DNA of 64,000 bases. Origin: Mayamaea pseudoterrestris (taxonomy: Eukaryota > Bacillariophyta > Bacillariophyceae > Sellaphorales > Sellaphoraceae). Below are positions 1-13,076 of this stretch, in pieces. The first letter of the stretch is position 1. The number at the start of each line of letters is the position of its first letter. Both the position numbers and the translations under genes were made by a program. Under the pieces are notes generated by a model. It was given only the letters and a program-made list of their open reading frames with translations, was not told the origin of the DNA and made no database searches. The stretch is from the NCBI GenBank assembly GCA_027923505.1, contig BROI01000018.1:434001-498000 (forward strand). The letters run 5' to 3'.

Positions 1-3000
1 TAAATTGAAGTCGCATCTTCAAGTAGCTCTCCCAAACCTAATGACATTGCTAAACCTGACCAGATACTGCTGCCATCATTAGAAGGAGGACTAGAAGCTG
101 TTGCTTCCTGACCTGCAAGGTAACCTTCTGACTGAAACTGAAGATCAAGCCCCGTGGAATCGATCACCCAATAGGGAACATAAAAACTAACAACTCGTGG
201 AGCCACGGGGAGGCTGTCCGAGAATGTATGCACATTATCTTTATAATTTCTTTTGGGTGTCGGATGGTTTCGAGTCAACCACACCGCAATGCACAATGGC
301 AAACCGACTGCGTCATGGAGCTGCACGTCGTCTAGAACAATGTTTGCAACACTCGTTGCTGAGCTACCAGCATCTTCGATCGGCACGAATGTGGACGTGC
401 TCCAGTTTGGAAATCGACTGGTTTTCCCATCGTATGATGCAAGCCGGACTCGTAGCTCGATACTTGAGCCAGCTGCAGCTCCACTCCATTTCATCCCGCT
501 GCCACATTCTAATACACCAATATCTACCCAAGCAAAGTTCATCGTAGTCTCATGCCGCTTGAAATTGTCCATTACTAAGTGTGAACTGGATGACTCCGGT
601 AATTTGACTTGTACATGGAGCGGCGACGCAAGATGGTTATAAAACGCCACCGTCGACCTAATAAATAGCATGCGACTTTCGGGGATTGTCGGATCGCTCA
701 CACCTAACGCATTGATTCTAGCTGGTTGCTCGTGATCATAGGACCCTATGCGCACTGAGCACATGTTCAAAAAGATTGGTCCGGCCATGTCTGACGATGA
801 ATGCACTATGACTCGGAATTTCTTACTCTGCATTCCAATCACACCTTGTGATAAAGACGTCGAAGAGAAGGGAGGCGGTGGGACAAGTGGTGTAAATTGA
901 GTTCGGTCAACACCCATTACTTCAGATTCATCCTTTGCCAGTGAATCTCTTGGTAAAGCCATCGCCGAAAACAGGTACAAATCACTGTTTAGGTACGACA
1001 CCAGATCCACTGGAACCGATAATAAACCCGTGCAGGAAAGCGACTGTTTTTGTATGAGACTCCTCCAAACCACTGATAAGCCGTCGTGATCACGCACTTC
1101 GCACAACAAGTCAACATCAGAGATATTTCTTAGCACAAGGGGCGATTCAATTGTTACGAGCTTTATGCCTCCGTGAAGCGCGATTCTGACAATCACCCAG
1201 CCAAGTAGACCGCTCGTTGCGTCGTCAGCTCCCGTTTGCAGATGACGTCTGTCGCTATTCCATTCTAACGGAAATCGGTGCAAGCCTACTGTGTCAACAG
1301 GTATTTTGGATAGGATTTTGTATGAAAACGTCGCTGAGAGCAAGCTGGTCCTAGTCTTGAGGCCATCGAAGCTCACTCGATCGATCGTGTCCTCGAAACT
1401 ACCGAGCTCGACGGTTATGTACGCTGTATGGGGATCACACGATTGAGATAAAGAACGCTTGAGCGAAATAGGCACTTGACTGTTACTCGACAAAGTGACC
1501 TGTGCCGCTTTTTCTCCCAGCGCTTGCCTTTCTAAATCTAACACTTCCATAAAACGGAGAGACTTCGCGAATTGATGAGCAAAACATTTTTGGCGAAAAC
1601 AAGATACTAGCACAAGCGCAGGCGCAGACACTTACTAATCCAGTGTCGTTTCGAATCCAATGAGGAGCTTTTCGACGTAATTCTCCGTCATGAGCATCGC
1701 TGAGATATCCAGACAAGTTTTCAATAAATGCACCGGTGATATTAACATTCAGAGGTTTTGTATCAGAAATATGGCACACAACAGTTGGTCGAGTTGAGCC
1801 CTTAGCCGAATCATGCTCCATTTCAGATGGGAAACCAAATTGTTTCAACCATTTGACAGGGAGTTCGCCGGGAAGCAGAGACAATGGACGGTAATCACTA
1901 GGAGGCATCAGCGGATACATTGCATTCGCGATTGTGTCCTCGGCACAAGAAGCGAGCGATAAATAACAAAAATCAATATCACGAGTTAAGACACCGGGAA
2001 TGCGAGAGTCGAGGGCAGCTTCAGCTGCATCAGGTTGAAAAGGGGATCGCAATAATCGGCTTATACCGCGAAACCGGCCAACTCCGATTACTTCTGCAGG
2101 CGAAGGATGCAACGGTATGGGCTGAAAATTTGCCTCTTCCAAAGCTCCAGCAACCTCGTTAAAAATTGGCGACAACCCAAAAGTTGTCGTTAAATCAGTT
2201 CCCACAACAACATCTGCTCCCCAGGCTTCGATAAGTGGCTCCCATGCCACTAGTCGGCGATTGTGATAGCTTGCAGCCAGCTGAAAGTTCAACCATCCTC
2301 CGGCGAAATTTTGCTTGCTTTGCAATGGCGTACGACTTCCATTAAGGCCTGACATCCTTGTTAATGGAGCGGCGACAGCAGCCGCACCAATGCGAAGTTG
2401 TTGCAGCGTTAATTTGAGTATTGGTGCTTCGGTCAATCTCGAAGCCCCTCCTGGAACGCATGTGATTCGAACGCCCTCGACTCTTATCGAGCAGATGATT
2501 GGCGCGCGACGCAGCATTTCTTTTAACTTTTGGAGATTTGATGACGATTTTGTTCCTTTACGTTCAGATGTTGGTGCACCTTTTATCGCCTGTATAATTG
2601 GGTTGAGTGTAGCACGTATTGCATCGTTGATGCCACCAGAGCTTTGAGAAATGTATACAAGTACGTCAACAGGGTCAGCTTTGAGCCCTACGGCATGAGC
2701 GGCACTTAATGTGTATAATCGCATGTCTTCCGGTCCCGTTGGGAAGAATGTACTAGAGAGATGGTATTTCAGAGTAAAATCTGTTGGGTTTGTGATTCTC
2801 TGCTCCTTGCCTTCGCAAGCATTGAAATAACCTGGCGACGACAACATCTGATTGAGCGTCGTTCGTAGTACTTCAAATTTCATTACCTGGGCTTCGACCT
2901 CCGACGACACAGCAGTCGATGGACCGATGGTGCGCTTGTTAATAAAAGTCCGAAATGCTTCCTCCACAACCATTCGATCGTCTACGCGAGCATATAGATT

Positions 3001-6000
3001 TTCCGTAGGAGTAAGCTGATCCAGCAAAGAAACATTAACAAAAACGCGAGCTTCAAGTTTCAATCTGAAAATAACCGCGTTCAAAGGCCTCTTTGCTGCA
3101 TTTTCCTGGACATACCGGGCAATGTCCTTAGACGGAAGGATACACGTTAGCTCACCAGAGCGCAATGAACATGATACTCTCCGTATTTCTCTTGCCAAAG
3201 TGTGCATGTTCTTTATTTCCTCAGTGTCAGCACGTGTTGAATGTTTCGCTTCGCTGGCAGACAGAGCCTTACAAGCTCGAACGAACGTCATCATACTGAA
3301 AGCGAACGACGGCAAAGGCATGCATTCAACATCACCAACGACGAAATCAATGGCGACATCCGCTCGTTCTGCACCAGACGACTTCTTTGTAATGGTAATT
3401 GCAAGTAGATCCGACCCGGGCAAAAACAACCCTCGAGCGCCGTTATCGTCACTTGCATTTCCGCCGGAAAGGGTACAAATTCCTGGCTGACACGACATGT
3501 CGGTCGCAACCAGCCTTGACACGCCACCAGAATACGAAGTCAGTAAGCTAGTCCGACTGACAGATAGACGGATATTATCGATGTCAAAAGACAGGCTTTT
3601 GTGTGTCCCGGTCATGGCGCCAGGTGACTGTCCATTTCGAAAAAGAGTGAGCACCACTCTTCGGATGACTAGTACCACCTTCATATCCTTCGGTCGCGTG
3701 TCATCATATTTGGCAGGAAGTTCACCCTTTGCAGTTGCTTTTTTGGTTTTTATCATATTAACAATATCCTTTAAAACCGCAAGACCTTGTTTCAGCTGGC
3801 CAACGGTTGACGCGAGAACATTCGATCGAAGCGAGGATAAATTAATTCCAATAGTAAGTGTGTCAGTTTTGCCTTGAAGCGACGGCTCAATCGCCCGATC
3901 GATAGCCACAATCCAAGGACTGCTCATTTGATAATCTAAAGGCGCCGTACTATTAAAAAAAGAAACCGCAGGGCTTTGAACAGATATGTTGGCCAAAAAC
4001 GGTTCGACTACCTGCCAATCGCCAGGCAGCCGGGTAACGACTACGTCTTCCAATGCGATACGTGCCAAGCTTCCCGGAAAAGCTGCCGATCCTGGTTGAA
4101 GTGAAGCGCGTCCGGTCAACGACAAAATAATACTAGAAGTCGACGTTTCTGGCTCTCCTGGTAATGGGTCGATCAATAGAATCGCAGATGATCGCTTTAA
4201 GTTAAATTCGAGTCGCCAGCGCACCAGACGAGTTACCCTTATCGATTTGACCGAGCTTGTTTGATGCTTTGCACTTTCCTTTATCTTCATTATGGAATCA
4301 TTAATTTGCCGCACCCCCTTGACGAGTCGCGAGAGCTCGGGGTTTAATGACATCAGGACACCGTTGACGCGTACTCCCATATGCGTATTCCAACATGTTG
4401 TATCTTCAGCGTCAGCTAATGTATTAACTGGCACGGTTTCACCAATCACCCACCCGCCCTTTACGGCTGGTGGGACAAGTTGTCGTCTCCATCGCAAGTG
4501 GACCAGTGCTACGGCGACGTCACGCCGGCCAAAAACCTCGGCGGCTTTTTCATAGCAGCCGTCGTCAAAATATACGGCCTGAATGTTATTACACGTTGCA
4601 TCCAGCTGTGAGCGAAGTTTTAATACCTGTTGGCAGTCTGTCGCAACAAAGCGAACCCTAAGCTCGTTGACAGCGCAAGCGCCCACCAGACGACCGTCAA
4701 AAAGGTGCAAGCGCATCGCCGAGAACCGTACGGAGATATCCGAGTGTGACAGGCTGCTGACTGGTGATTTGGCAGACAATTTGCTGGGAGATAACTCATC
4801 TAGGGCTTGAGTTGCACTAGCATTTACTGTTAATCCTGATCTGAGGCGCCTTAGCACCAAAAGAAATGAGCCCAAGATACGTTCGTGAGGCATAGCTTCC
4901 ATGTCACCGAACGATGCGTTCACTTTATTCAGCCTTGTCATTTGCGCCTGCAATGATGAACTATGTTGAATTTCCACCGATAACCTCAGCAGTTTATCTT
5001 CCATAGACTCCGCAGAGAAGAATTGCGGATATCGGATTGGTAAGACATTGCTGAAAATGGCATCGCTCGCTCCCCCAACAAGGAAAGTCGTTTCACCCAC
5101 AGCACTGCGATCATCAGAACGAAACACTCCATCAATGCTCTCGATGCTGGCCAGATATTTCGTCTCCCCGTGGTATTTTTGCATGACCAAAATTACTTCA
5201 GAGACACTGACGACAAACACATTCCCTTCAGCATTATTTGCATGCTGTAACTCAGGCTCTTGCGTCCTAAATTGCAATATGGTGCGCTGAAGCGCAAATG
5301 ACATTTCCAATATATTTCTCTTAAGTCCATATGTCAGGTTGTGATCGGACGGAGCCAAGGATGCAATCTCTAGAGTTCTCTTTGGGCGTTCCAGCAGGGT
5401 TGCTGCTCGTTTGACCGACAGTTTGGCGTAGTACGAAGTTGATACATCATCCGATACCCTATCTGACTCCATCAATTCCAGCTGAGTTATTATATCCCGA
5501 TGAGCCGCGCGCAACGTTTTCAATTCTGCTAAAGCCCTGTCAATCTCGAGCCTGATAGCTGGCTTTAAATTCTCATCGGTTTCAAGATTGCCCGAATTAC
5601 CGCTAGTATTATTTCTTCTCATATGAGATAACCGAGAGCGCAGTTCATCCAGCACTCGTTCGGCATCTTTGATGTCATGTGAAAGATCTGTCTCAAGTAC
5701 AAGGAGCTGATTGAGTGACAAAACCGAATGGAATGATTCAATAGCGCTTTCGCCTTCTGCGCTTGAGCCATCCGCCATATCCTCTTCAACCAGTTTCGCT
5801 AGATTTTCAGCACTTAAATAGGACGGGCCGACTGGACCTCTACTTCTCCCGAACGAGGATTCGGATATTGACGACACATCGGAGAAAGCTGAATTGGACC
5901 TGTTGCGACGACGAGTAGCTTTAATAAGCCTCGAGTCTTCATCAATAATGCTACTTGAGTCCGCTGTAACCCAATTATTTCGACAGTTTGCCTCAGGAGA

Positions 6001-9000
6001 GGTTATCGGATCAGATTCTGCAAACTTGCTCTCGTGCGTGTCGAAGAATTCGTCCTCGTCTATTGCGCTGGAGAGACAAGATTCTGTATCTTCCCATAGA
6101 GAGTTCAAAACATGCAGACTCGGAAGGCGTCTACGAAGGTTAAAATTAATTGCGGTAGTGGAAGGAGTGATGGGAACCGAACATAAAAGAACTTGCGTCC
6201 ACGTCTTAAAGATCTGGGCGAAGAGGAGAACTTGAGCTTCCGCCAGACAAAGTACCACTTCTTCAACTGTGCACCGAAGCTTCATCTTGGTCAGTGTATG
6301 ATCAGCAGGAAGAATTGACCTGTGGATCGTGATGCGCACATCCATAGGCAGCAGAATGTCGTCGCGACTTCCATTTACTTTGACGGCTGCAACGCCGCCA
6401 GGTTTGTATCCAATTTCGTAGGTGTCGTAAAAGAACGCATTGCTTTCGTCAGCTTCATCATTAAAAAAATCCGTCTCCTGCATGTATTGTCCGTAAGAAT
6501 CTAAATTCACTGTCTCATCAAATTTCACAGAGCCCATGAGGCTACGAGATGTTGATCGCGTGCTGGCTAGCGCACGGCTACGCGGAAGGCGCACTGACAT
6601 GCCAATGGAGCTTTCGTCTCGGCTCTGTGCTGTGGATGCCTCGTCAAATCTTACCGAGCGACCAGTAGAATGCTTGGCAGAATTATTGTCAGAGTTTGCT
6701 AGCACCATCATTGCGTCAGCAACCGAAGCCAGCTTTTTTGTCCTTAGAAACGCTCGGCCAAGATCAACAAAAAGTATCGATCCTTCACCGTCTTCAATAG
6801 CGATTACAGGACAATCGATGTCAATCAATACGTCAATATTGTTATGATCCAACGCGGAGGTAGCTTTTGCGAAATGGGTGAGACGAGCTGACGCCCATGA
6901 GTTGATGCGGGCCATGTTCATATCGTTCCAAAAATTCGATGCCTTTTTGTATTGCGGAAGCGGCCTTATCAGAAACTTGGTTCGTCGAATCCATTCACAC
7001 TCCGGAACAAGACTGACGCGGAGAGGGTACAATCGAGCTTGAAGACCCATATCAAAATCGCCATCGGAAGGTGGATTTTTTGTAAACAAAATCGACAAGA
7101 GTGGCTGTCGCGCTTGATGCTCTGAGTCAAGCTCATTAAGATGATCTGGCGATCGCTCAGTGTCTTGACCGATAACGCGATATACTAATTGATCTGATCT
7201 CGTCTCAGTGGCGATAAAATCATGCAAAGTGACGCGGATGGCAATGGATTTAAAGTCGCGCTTGAGTTCAAAGTTTACAGCGAAGCGCTCATAGTGGAAA
7301 ACCAGATAGCGCTGCTGCAAACGTCGGAGTTCCGTCTGGTCGCTGGTGGACTTTAAAGGTGAAAAAAGTGCAAGCTTTCCACTGTCGACTTCGAGTATCC
7401 AGGCAACAACGACAATTGATCGTGCTTCTTGCGCTTCCGCTGTAATATCGCGCGCTGTCAGTTCCTTCCAATACGCAACCAGCCGTTCATACTCTTCAAC
7501 GTCCTCTTCATCAAATATCGTATCATTGCCAATCAGACTTTGCGCCGACGTGGTTCTGCTGAACCAACTTGTTCGCCGCGCCGACGCCGGGACCACTGGC
7601 GTGAAACCAATTCGTCGCTCGACGAGAATGCGATACAGAGTGATATCTTCAATCGACAGGTCACCGACAAGCCCATCCTCAATCTTCTGGAGCTCGGTGC
7701 GTTCTTCTTCCGTCAGCGGCATCAAATCTCGTATAAGTTCATCGTTCGGTCGCACTCCAGCCGCATCATCCGGCGAAACCGCCCTCAATTTGCGCTCATA
7801 CAAGTCGCAGTATTGACGCCGAACTGCCAGTCCACGCTCCAAGCGTCCTCGGCACCAGCGCAGCCGATGGTCCTTCAGCTGGTATCTAATGACGTTACAA
7901 GCGTAGTGCCAATACGCGCTCGGATCCTCCAAGGCAGTTACCGTTGGTCGAAGATGGCGATACTGTAATCCATACTTGTATTCCTTGTAGCAGTGCCACA
8001 GCCGAAGTATTTGCAGGCACTGAAAGTCTCGCAGTTGAACATGCACATTTTGAATCTTGCAGTGAAAGACCACTGCCGGTTGGTCGCTCTCGCGCTGCAC
8101 TTTGGAGCTCCCAGCCAATGTGGCGTGCAGCGTCCCATCCATTGGCAGCAGCAGGTACGTGTGCGTGGGTGCCGGCGCCACCATTGCTTCACCCACCGCT
8201 GCTGCCCCGCTCGCCGCAGCGCGATCATCATCCACATGGCTCATTCGTCGTCCCACAGTCATGGCTCGTCGTGCAATGGAACGATCCAACGCCGCCGTAA
8301 TTTCCTGCGGCGTCAAATGCTGTAGTATCGCATGCTCCAAATCACCTTGTCGCCGCAACCCATGCTCCTCCACGGCGTTCCAATACATGGCAAAGTGGTT
8401 CAAGTGGGACACCTTGCGAATGAGTCCATCCAGTGGATTGCTATCATCAACTTGCGTCGTGTAGTCGTTTTGAATGTGCATACTTTCCAAAACAATTCCA
8501 GTCGCATACGGACTCGATGGATCCGTCTCCAAGTCTTCCAACCTTACGTGCAAGTCGCGTATATGAATCTGCACTCGATCGGCTAATGCTGGCAGCAGTC
8601 CATCTCGGAGTCGCTCCTTGATGTAGTCCTTCCATGACGCCTTTTCCGTGGCAGCTGCTGCATCGGACGCCGACGGATCCTTGGCAGCGGCGGCCGCCAG
8701 TTTCATGGTAGCCTTTTGCAGTTCGTTGCGCCGCTGCTTGACGCGCTTGTTGCGAATGGCAGAGTCATGGTAAGTTTCATCGACTTTTAGCAATATCGAT
8801 ATTCCATCCAGTACAATGACAATGTCGGCCCGACTGCTGTCAGTTCGCTGTTGCTTGTTTCGTCCACGAACAAGATCAATGAGACTCGACGGCTGCAGCT
8901 TGCTCCAGGGAACAGTGACTTGAACGCTTCTCACACTTCCATGCACGAGTTGCACTGGCAATCCCAGCAAGAGCTTTTCGTTAATCACGTCAGTCTTGAG

Positions 9001-9144
9001 ACTCAATCGATGCCACTGCACAAAGCCAGACCAAACGCCCAAAGAGGCAAACGCCGTGTCGCTGCCGTTGTTTTGGGTGGTGTCCATGACAAAGTAGTCC
9101 TTGAGAAAGCGCTGGGCGAGCTTGGCGGCAAGGTTTTCAAACAT
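1..9144 (-). CDS. VPS13: VPS13-family bridge-like lipid transfer protein (C-terminus cut by window edge)
   Basis: VPS13 proteins form long hydrophobic grooves that move lipids in bulk between membranes at contact sites. The start at 9144 opens with MFENLAAKLAQRFLKDYF, a chorein N-terminal signature, and the chorein region covers about residues 1-120. Exon 1 runs 9144-1636 (2503 codons) and ends in WIRNDTGL, a conserved VPS13 motif. A 73-bp intron (1635-1563, GTAAGT...AG, phase 0) follows. Reading through it would meet a stop at 1483, so the uninterrupted frame ending in HFVE is not the true end. Exon 2 continues in another frame from 1562 to base 1 and carries HGGIKLVTIESPLVL and YVPYWVIDSTGLDL, both typical of the VPS13 adaptor-binding/SHR-BD region. 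A helical segment near residues 1150-1230 could be coiled coil. At least 3020 residues are present; the APT1 and PH-like C-terminus lies outside. It is divergent from the HA-repeat gene. The family call is secure; the exon 2 acceptor is inferred. Confidence 0.93.
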
Positions 9145-9484
9145 GTTGAGTTATAGTTATAAATGAACAAAAATTTGAAAGCGTCGTGTATCGTAGATTG
9201 CTGCTATTCTGATAAACGCTAATGGCGGATGGCGGTCAAGGATCAAGGAGCAAGGAGTGATGGAGATTGGAGATGGATGATGGATCGTCGGAGTCAATGC
9301 TTTTAACTTGCTGCTCCTTTCTGGCATTTACTTTGTCTCATGTACAGACATGTATAGCCTCGCTACCCACTGGTGTAGCTTTGCATATCATTTCATGTAA
9401 GTAGAGTAGGTAGCGATGATTTTGATTGCTGCTGTGATGGATTCAATTTAAAAAACGGACCGAGGCCATTCGTCGTCACTCGTC
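9145..9484. promoter_or_regulatory. Shared divergent intergenic region
   Basis: These 340 bp separate two divergent start codons (VPS13 on minus, HA-repeat protein on plus), so they must hold both 5' UTRs and promoters. A purine-rich run with repeated GGAGATGGA-like words lies near 9260-9290. I see no TATA box, RNA gene or open frame. Confidence 0.5.
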
Positions 9485-11077
9485 ATGTCGCACTGGTCCA
9501 ACGCTGTCGCACTGGTTTACGACGCAAGTTGCAAGCGTATCCACTCGCAAAACAGATCCCGCAAGAAGCTTCGCCTCGCAACCTTTGCCACCATGTCGAC
9601 TGCAGATAGCATTGACGGTAACAATGATAACAAGACTAACAATGAAAATGACGATGACGACGAACCCGAGTGGCTGAACAAGGATCTATGGGACGACATG
9701 TTTGACGGCTTGTGTTTGTTTCAAAAGCAACATGGCCACTTGGATCCGCCGCTCGACTACCAGTACCACGACGAGTACTTGGCCATTTGGCTCGACCAGC
9801 AGCGCAAGCAGGAGCGCCTCAAAAGCAAGGGACGGAGACTCAGTCAGGAAAAGATTGATCGACTCAAGAGTATTGGCATTGACTTTGAGAATGGAAATGA
9901 TCATGTTCCAGTAGAAACGACAATGCTTACGACGACGAAGCAAGGCGAGCATCAGCAGCTGTTAAAGTATACTCGTAACGATGACGAGCCAATGGATGAA
10001 AACAATGAAGATGACGAGGAACAAGAAAAAGAAGACGAAGATGAAGACGTCGACGAGGAACAAGACGAGCACTGGGAGTTCATGTTCAAAGGCCTAACTG
10101 AACTCAAGAAAACCTTGCAACACACGGAACCGCCCAAGGGCTGCGAATACTTTGGAATTAGCCTCTACGACTGGGCCAAGGAGCAGCGCGACAGATACAA
10201 GAACTATCGCAAACGCAACACGTGGCGGACCAAGATTGCTCGTCTGCGCAACCTTGGATTTGAACTTCATCCAGGCAACGCCGAAAAACGCAAGCATGCA
10301 AGCACAACTACTGCTAGTAGTAGTCATGCCGCCGCTGCCAAGGCAAGCATGTCTCCATACAAGCGTTTCGTCAATGGCGACATGGAAGGCCACTGGTCCA
10401 TGATGCTTTCCGGTCTCGCCGAGTACCAAAAGCTGCGCCACGGCAAGGACTTGGACGTTCCCCCAGGATGCGAGTACAATGGCTTTTCACTCTACGACTG
10501 GGTCCGCAAGCAAAAGAAGCACTATCGCAACACGCTCCTGAACCAGAAACCCTTCATGCCAATGCACCGCATGCAGCAGTTGGCTACGTTTGGTTTCGAC
10601 GAGGCGATTGGGAACATTCCCAAGCATTTCGCCATGACGCTACACGATGCGCGCTACGAAGTCATGGTGGAGGCACTCAAGGACTTTTATCAAACGGCTG
10701 GAAGCACTCAAGCCAAAGTGCCAAGTACGTATATTGTCGATGGTCGGTCGCTCCAAAAGTGGGTGACCAAGCAGCGATCCAACTACCAGAACCGCTTGGA
10801 AGGAAGAACGAAAATGGCACTGTCGGACGACCGGATAGAAAAGCTCCTGGCAATTGGATTCGAGTTTACACCAGTCCGCCGACGCGTCGATGCAATTGAA
10901 AACTCGCAAAAAGATCCATTGGAGGAAGGGCGATCGGATCAGGATGATGTTGGTCACGAAGATGGCGAAGATGATGGAGGTGGTGGCGATGAAGTTGATG
11001 ACAATTCCGAGGCAGCATCCGACGAGCCAAACGAGCAGGATCTGCCACCACTCAAAAAGCCAAAGCTGGATCCTTAG
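9485..11077 (+). CDS. Helicase-associated (HA) domain repeat protein, four repeats
   Basis: The 530-residue protein carries four HA-like repeats at about residues 60-136, 197-266, 303-378 and 390-465. Each follows the pattern W..M..GL..(F/Y)......VPP....Y.G..L..W...QR..Y.......(K/R)I..L...GF. Examples are YFGISLYDWAKEQRDRY and YNGFSLYDWVRKQKKHY. HA domains occur singly or in arrays in many diatom nuclear proteins; a DNA-binding or transcription-related role is presumed for the family but not shown. The linkers are very acidic (Asp/Glu runs near 50-60, 165-195 and 480-520) and the tail PPLKKPKL looks like a nuclear localisation signal. No helicase motifs are present. The first ATG is at 9485; an in-frame ATG at 9593 (GCCACCATGTCG, MSTADS) has a stronger context and could be the true start, giving 494 residues. 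Confidence 0.85.
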   Translation: MSHWSNAVALVYDASCKRIHSQNRSRKKLRLATFATMSTADSIDGNNDNKTNNENDDDDEPEWLNKDLWDDMFDGLCLFQKQHGHLDPPLDYQYHDEYLAIWLDQQRKQERLKSKGRRLSQEKIDRLKSIGIDFENGNDHVPVETTMLTTTKQGEHQQLLKYTRNDDEPMDENNEDDEEQEKEDEDEDVDEEQDEHWEFMFKGLTELKKTLQHTEPPKGCEYFGISLYDWAKEQRDRYKNYRKRNTWRTKIARLRNLGFELHPGNAEKRKHASTTTASSSHAAAAKASMSPYKRFVNGDMEGHWSMMLSGLAEYQKLRHGKDLDVPPGCEYNGFSLYDWVRKQKKHYRNTLLNQKPFMPMHRMQQLATFGFDEAIGNIPKHFAMTLHDARYEVMVEALKDFYQTAGSTQAKVPSTYIVDGRSLQKWVTKQRSNYQNRLEGRTKMALSDDRIEKLLAIGFEFTPVRRRVDAIENSQKDPLEEGRSDQDDVGHEDGEDDGGGGDEVDDNSEAASDEPNEQDLPPLKKPKLDP

Positions 11078-11509
11078 TCGAAAGATATAGTTGGACTGAT
11101 GCAGCAGAAGCGAGAAATGTTAAATTACTCGATAGTTAACATGAGTTGTTTTTGTTTAGTGGTACAGCGCCGAGATGCAATAGAAAGGCGGCACGGGATC
11201 AACACTGAATGCGAATGCTGAGCTTCAATTTCTCGTCTATGCAAACATCATTTACACACATAGACAAAGAAATTTCCTACCGTGCTGTAGGTACATGGAG
11301 AGATGATTGTGGAGCAACAACTAAAGTTGCTTTGGGCGGGTAGACGCGTGTCGCATCGGTTAAAATGTCACACTGGTGCTGCCAGTGGACCTCTCGTTTC
11401 GCCGCTTCCACCATGACGATCAAGCTGCACCTTGCGGTTGACGACGGAGGCTTTGAAAGCAATTCTTTCGAGTTAAATTGAATTAGAGACTCTATCATCG
11501 ACCTTTATT
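11078..11509. other. Intergenic, nothing recognised
   Basis: This 432-bp gap lies between two plus-strand genes. It must contain the 3' UTR of the HA-repeat gene and the promoter of the Leo1 gene. A 73-codon minus-strand open frame here has no recognisable features. No repeat or RNA gene is seen. Confidence 0.5.
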
Positions 11510-12994
11510 ATGTCAGAGAGTAATATGAACGTTCATCAGGCTGCAGCGCAGAGTTTATTTGGAGATTCATCCGACGACGAGGAGATGAAGGATCCGCAGC
11601 CGGAAACGGAATCCACAGACGCAGCGGCATCAGATGCAGCTCCAGCCGCCGCGACAAACAAGGAACTCTTTGGAGATTCCGACTCGGATGATGACGACGA
11701 CGAAAATCTTGGAGCAAAGGAATCTGCTGCAGCCGTGACGACGTCTCACATGAAGCAATCCAACCACGACAACAGCGACGATGACGACGAAGGTGACGTG
11801 GAGTTTGACGACGCTGGAGCCATTGTAGGATTAGCGTCCTCCACCATTGCCGGACAAGTCTCCAATCGCAGCAGCAACGAACGGAACGAGGAGTCGACCA
11901 AAAAGTCTGCACCACCCAAACTCTTACACTGGACCATTGCCGGCAATGCCACTCGTCCATCCGCTTCGACCAAACTCATCATGACGAAACTACCAAACTT
12001 GGTTGGCATTCAGACGCAGCCCTTTGACGCGAATCGCTACGACCCCGACGAAGAGGAAGCCATCTTTGGCGGCGCCGTGCACAATCTAATGCGCTGGCGC
12101 TACAAGCGCGACGAAAATAAGCAACTCCTGCGCAATTCTGACGACGAGTTGATGCGCGAGTCAAACACGCGACTCGTCGAGTGGGAGGATGGATCATGGA
12201 CCATGCACGTGGGAGCGGAAGCCTTTGAAGTCGAACCCATTCGCTCCGCGGCGAATGCCAGCGCCAATCCGGGATTTGCGAATGGCTTTTTGTTTTTGAG
12301 TCACGCCAACACGACGCAACAAAGTGAACAAGCTGCTGAACATGACGACGACGAAACAACACCAGCATTACCAAAAGAATCAGCCGGCACTATATTGGAA
12401 GGCATGGGCAACATGCACCAGCGCTGGAAGATCAAACCGGCCGGCCTGCAGTCGCAGGCGCACAAGGCACTCACGCTGGCCGTCCGCCGCAAAACGATTC
12501 AGACGGGTCGCATGGCCACCGTCATGACGCAGAACGATCCGGAAAAGTTAAAGGCGGATCGCATCAAGATTCAGACGGAACTGGCGCGCGCCAAGGAACG
12601 AAGCAAGCGGCCGTTTGCCAGTGGTGGTGCAGGTGGAGGTGGTGGTAACGTGAGTCGACGACCCCGCATGTCAAGGTCGTACCTGGAGGGTGGTGAGGAT
12701 GACGCGCGGTACGACTCGGTGAATATTCGTGCCATGAAGAAGGGAGCGCGCGACTATGGCGATGATGATCAGGATGACGACGATTTTGGAGATGACTTTA
12801 TTGACAATGATGAGGAGGATGACGAGATTTTCAATCGACAAAAGCCAAGCAAGCAAGCCAAGGGTGCTGCTGCTAGCAAGACTGACATGGCCATGGATGT
12901 GGATGATGATGATGACGAGGAGGAAGAAACGTTTGTCAAAAAATCAGCGACGAAGAAGAAGGCGTCCGTCTTTGATGACGATGATAGTGATTAA
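11510..12994 (+). CDS. LEO1: Leo1-like subunit of the Paf1 transcription elongation complex
   Basis: Leo1 works with Paf1, Ctr9, Cdc73 and Rtf1 on elongating RNA polymerase II and supports co-transcriptional histone modification. The 494-residue protein has an acidic N-terminus (residues 15-105) containing two SLFGDS/ELFGDSDSD motifs. The conserved Leo1 region spans about residues 155-360: KLIMTKLPNLVGIQTQPFD, then NTRLVEWEDGSWTMHVG, matching the NSRIVRWSDGS..LHVG.E.F signature, then QRWKIKPAGLQSQAHKALTL followed by VMTQNDPEKLKADRIKIQTE. The C-terminus is a Gly-rich linker, then acidic and Lys-rich tracts ending in DDDDSD, also usual for Leo1. The start at 11510 is the first ATG of the frame and precedes the conserved FGDS motif closely. 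It converges with the aminotransferase fusion, whose stop is only 82 bp away. Confidence 0.92.
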   Translation: MSESNMNVHQAAAQSLFGDSSDDEEMKDPQPETESTDAAASDAAPAAATNKELFGDSDSDDDDDENLGAKESAAAVTTSHMKQSNHDNSDDDDEGDVEFDDAGAIVGLASSTIAGQVSNRSSNERNEESTKKSAPPKLLHWTIAGNATRPSASTKLIMTKLPNLVGIQTQPFDANRYDPDEEEAIFGGAVHNLMRWRYKRDENKQLLRNSDDELMRESNTRLVEWEDGSWTMHVGAEAFEVEPIRSAANASANPGFANGFLFLSHANTTQQSEQAAEHDDDETTPALPKESAGTILEGMGNMHQRWKIKPAGLQSQAHKALTLAVRRKTIQTGRMATVMTQNDPEKLKADRIKIQTELARAKERSKRPFASGGAGGGGGNVSRRPRMSRSYLEGGEDDARYDSVNIRAMKKGARDYGDDDQDDDDFGDDFIDNDEEDDEIFNRQKPSKQAKGAAASKTDMAMDVDDDDDEEEETFVKKSATKKKASVFDDDDSD

Positions 12995-13076
12995 GACGAA
13001 GCAGAAGTACAACGTCTTTCAATTACTATGTATTGTGTTTGCATAGCGAGACTACGTGCTTGTAATTAATGTACAG

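Noticed and set aside
3122-4810. Plus-strand frames inside the VPS13 gene
   Set aside because: They lie antisense to a strongly conserved coding exon and have no recognisable features.
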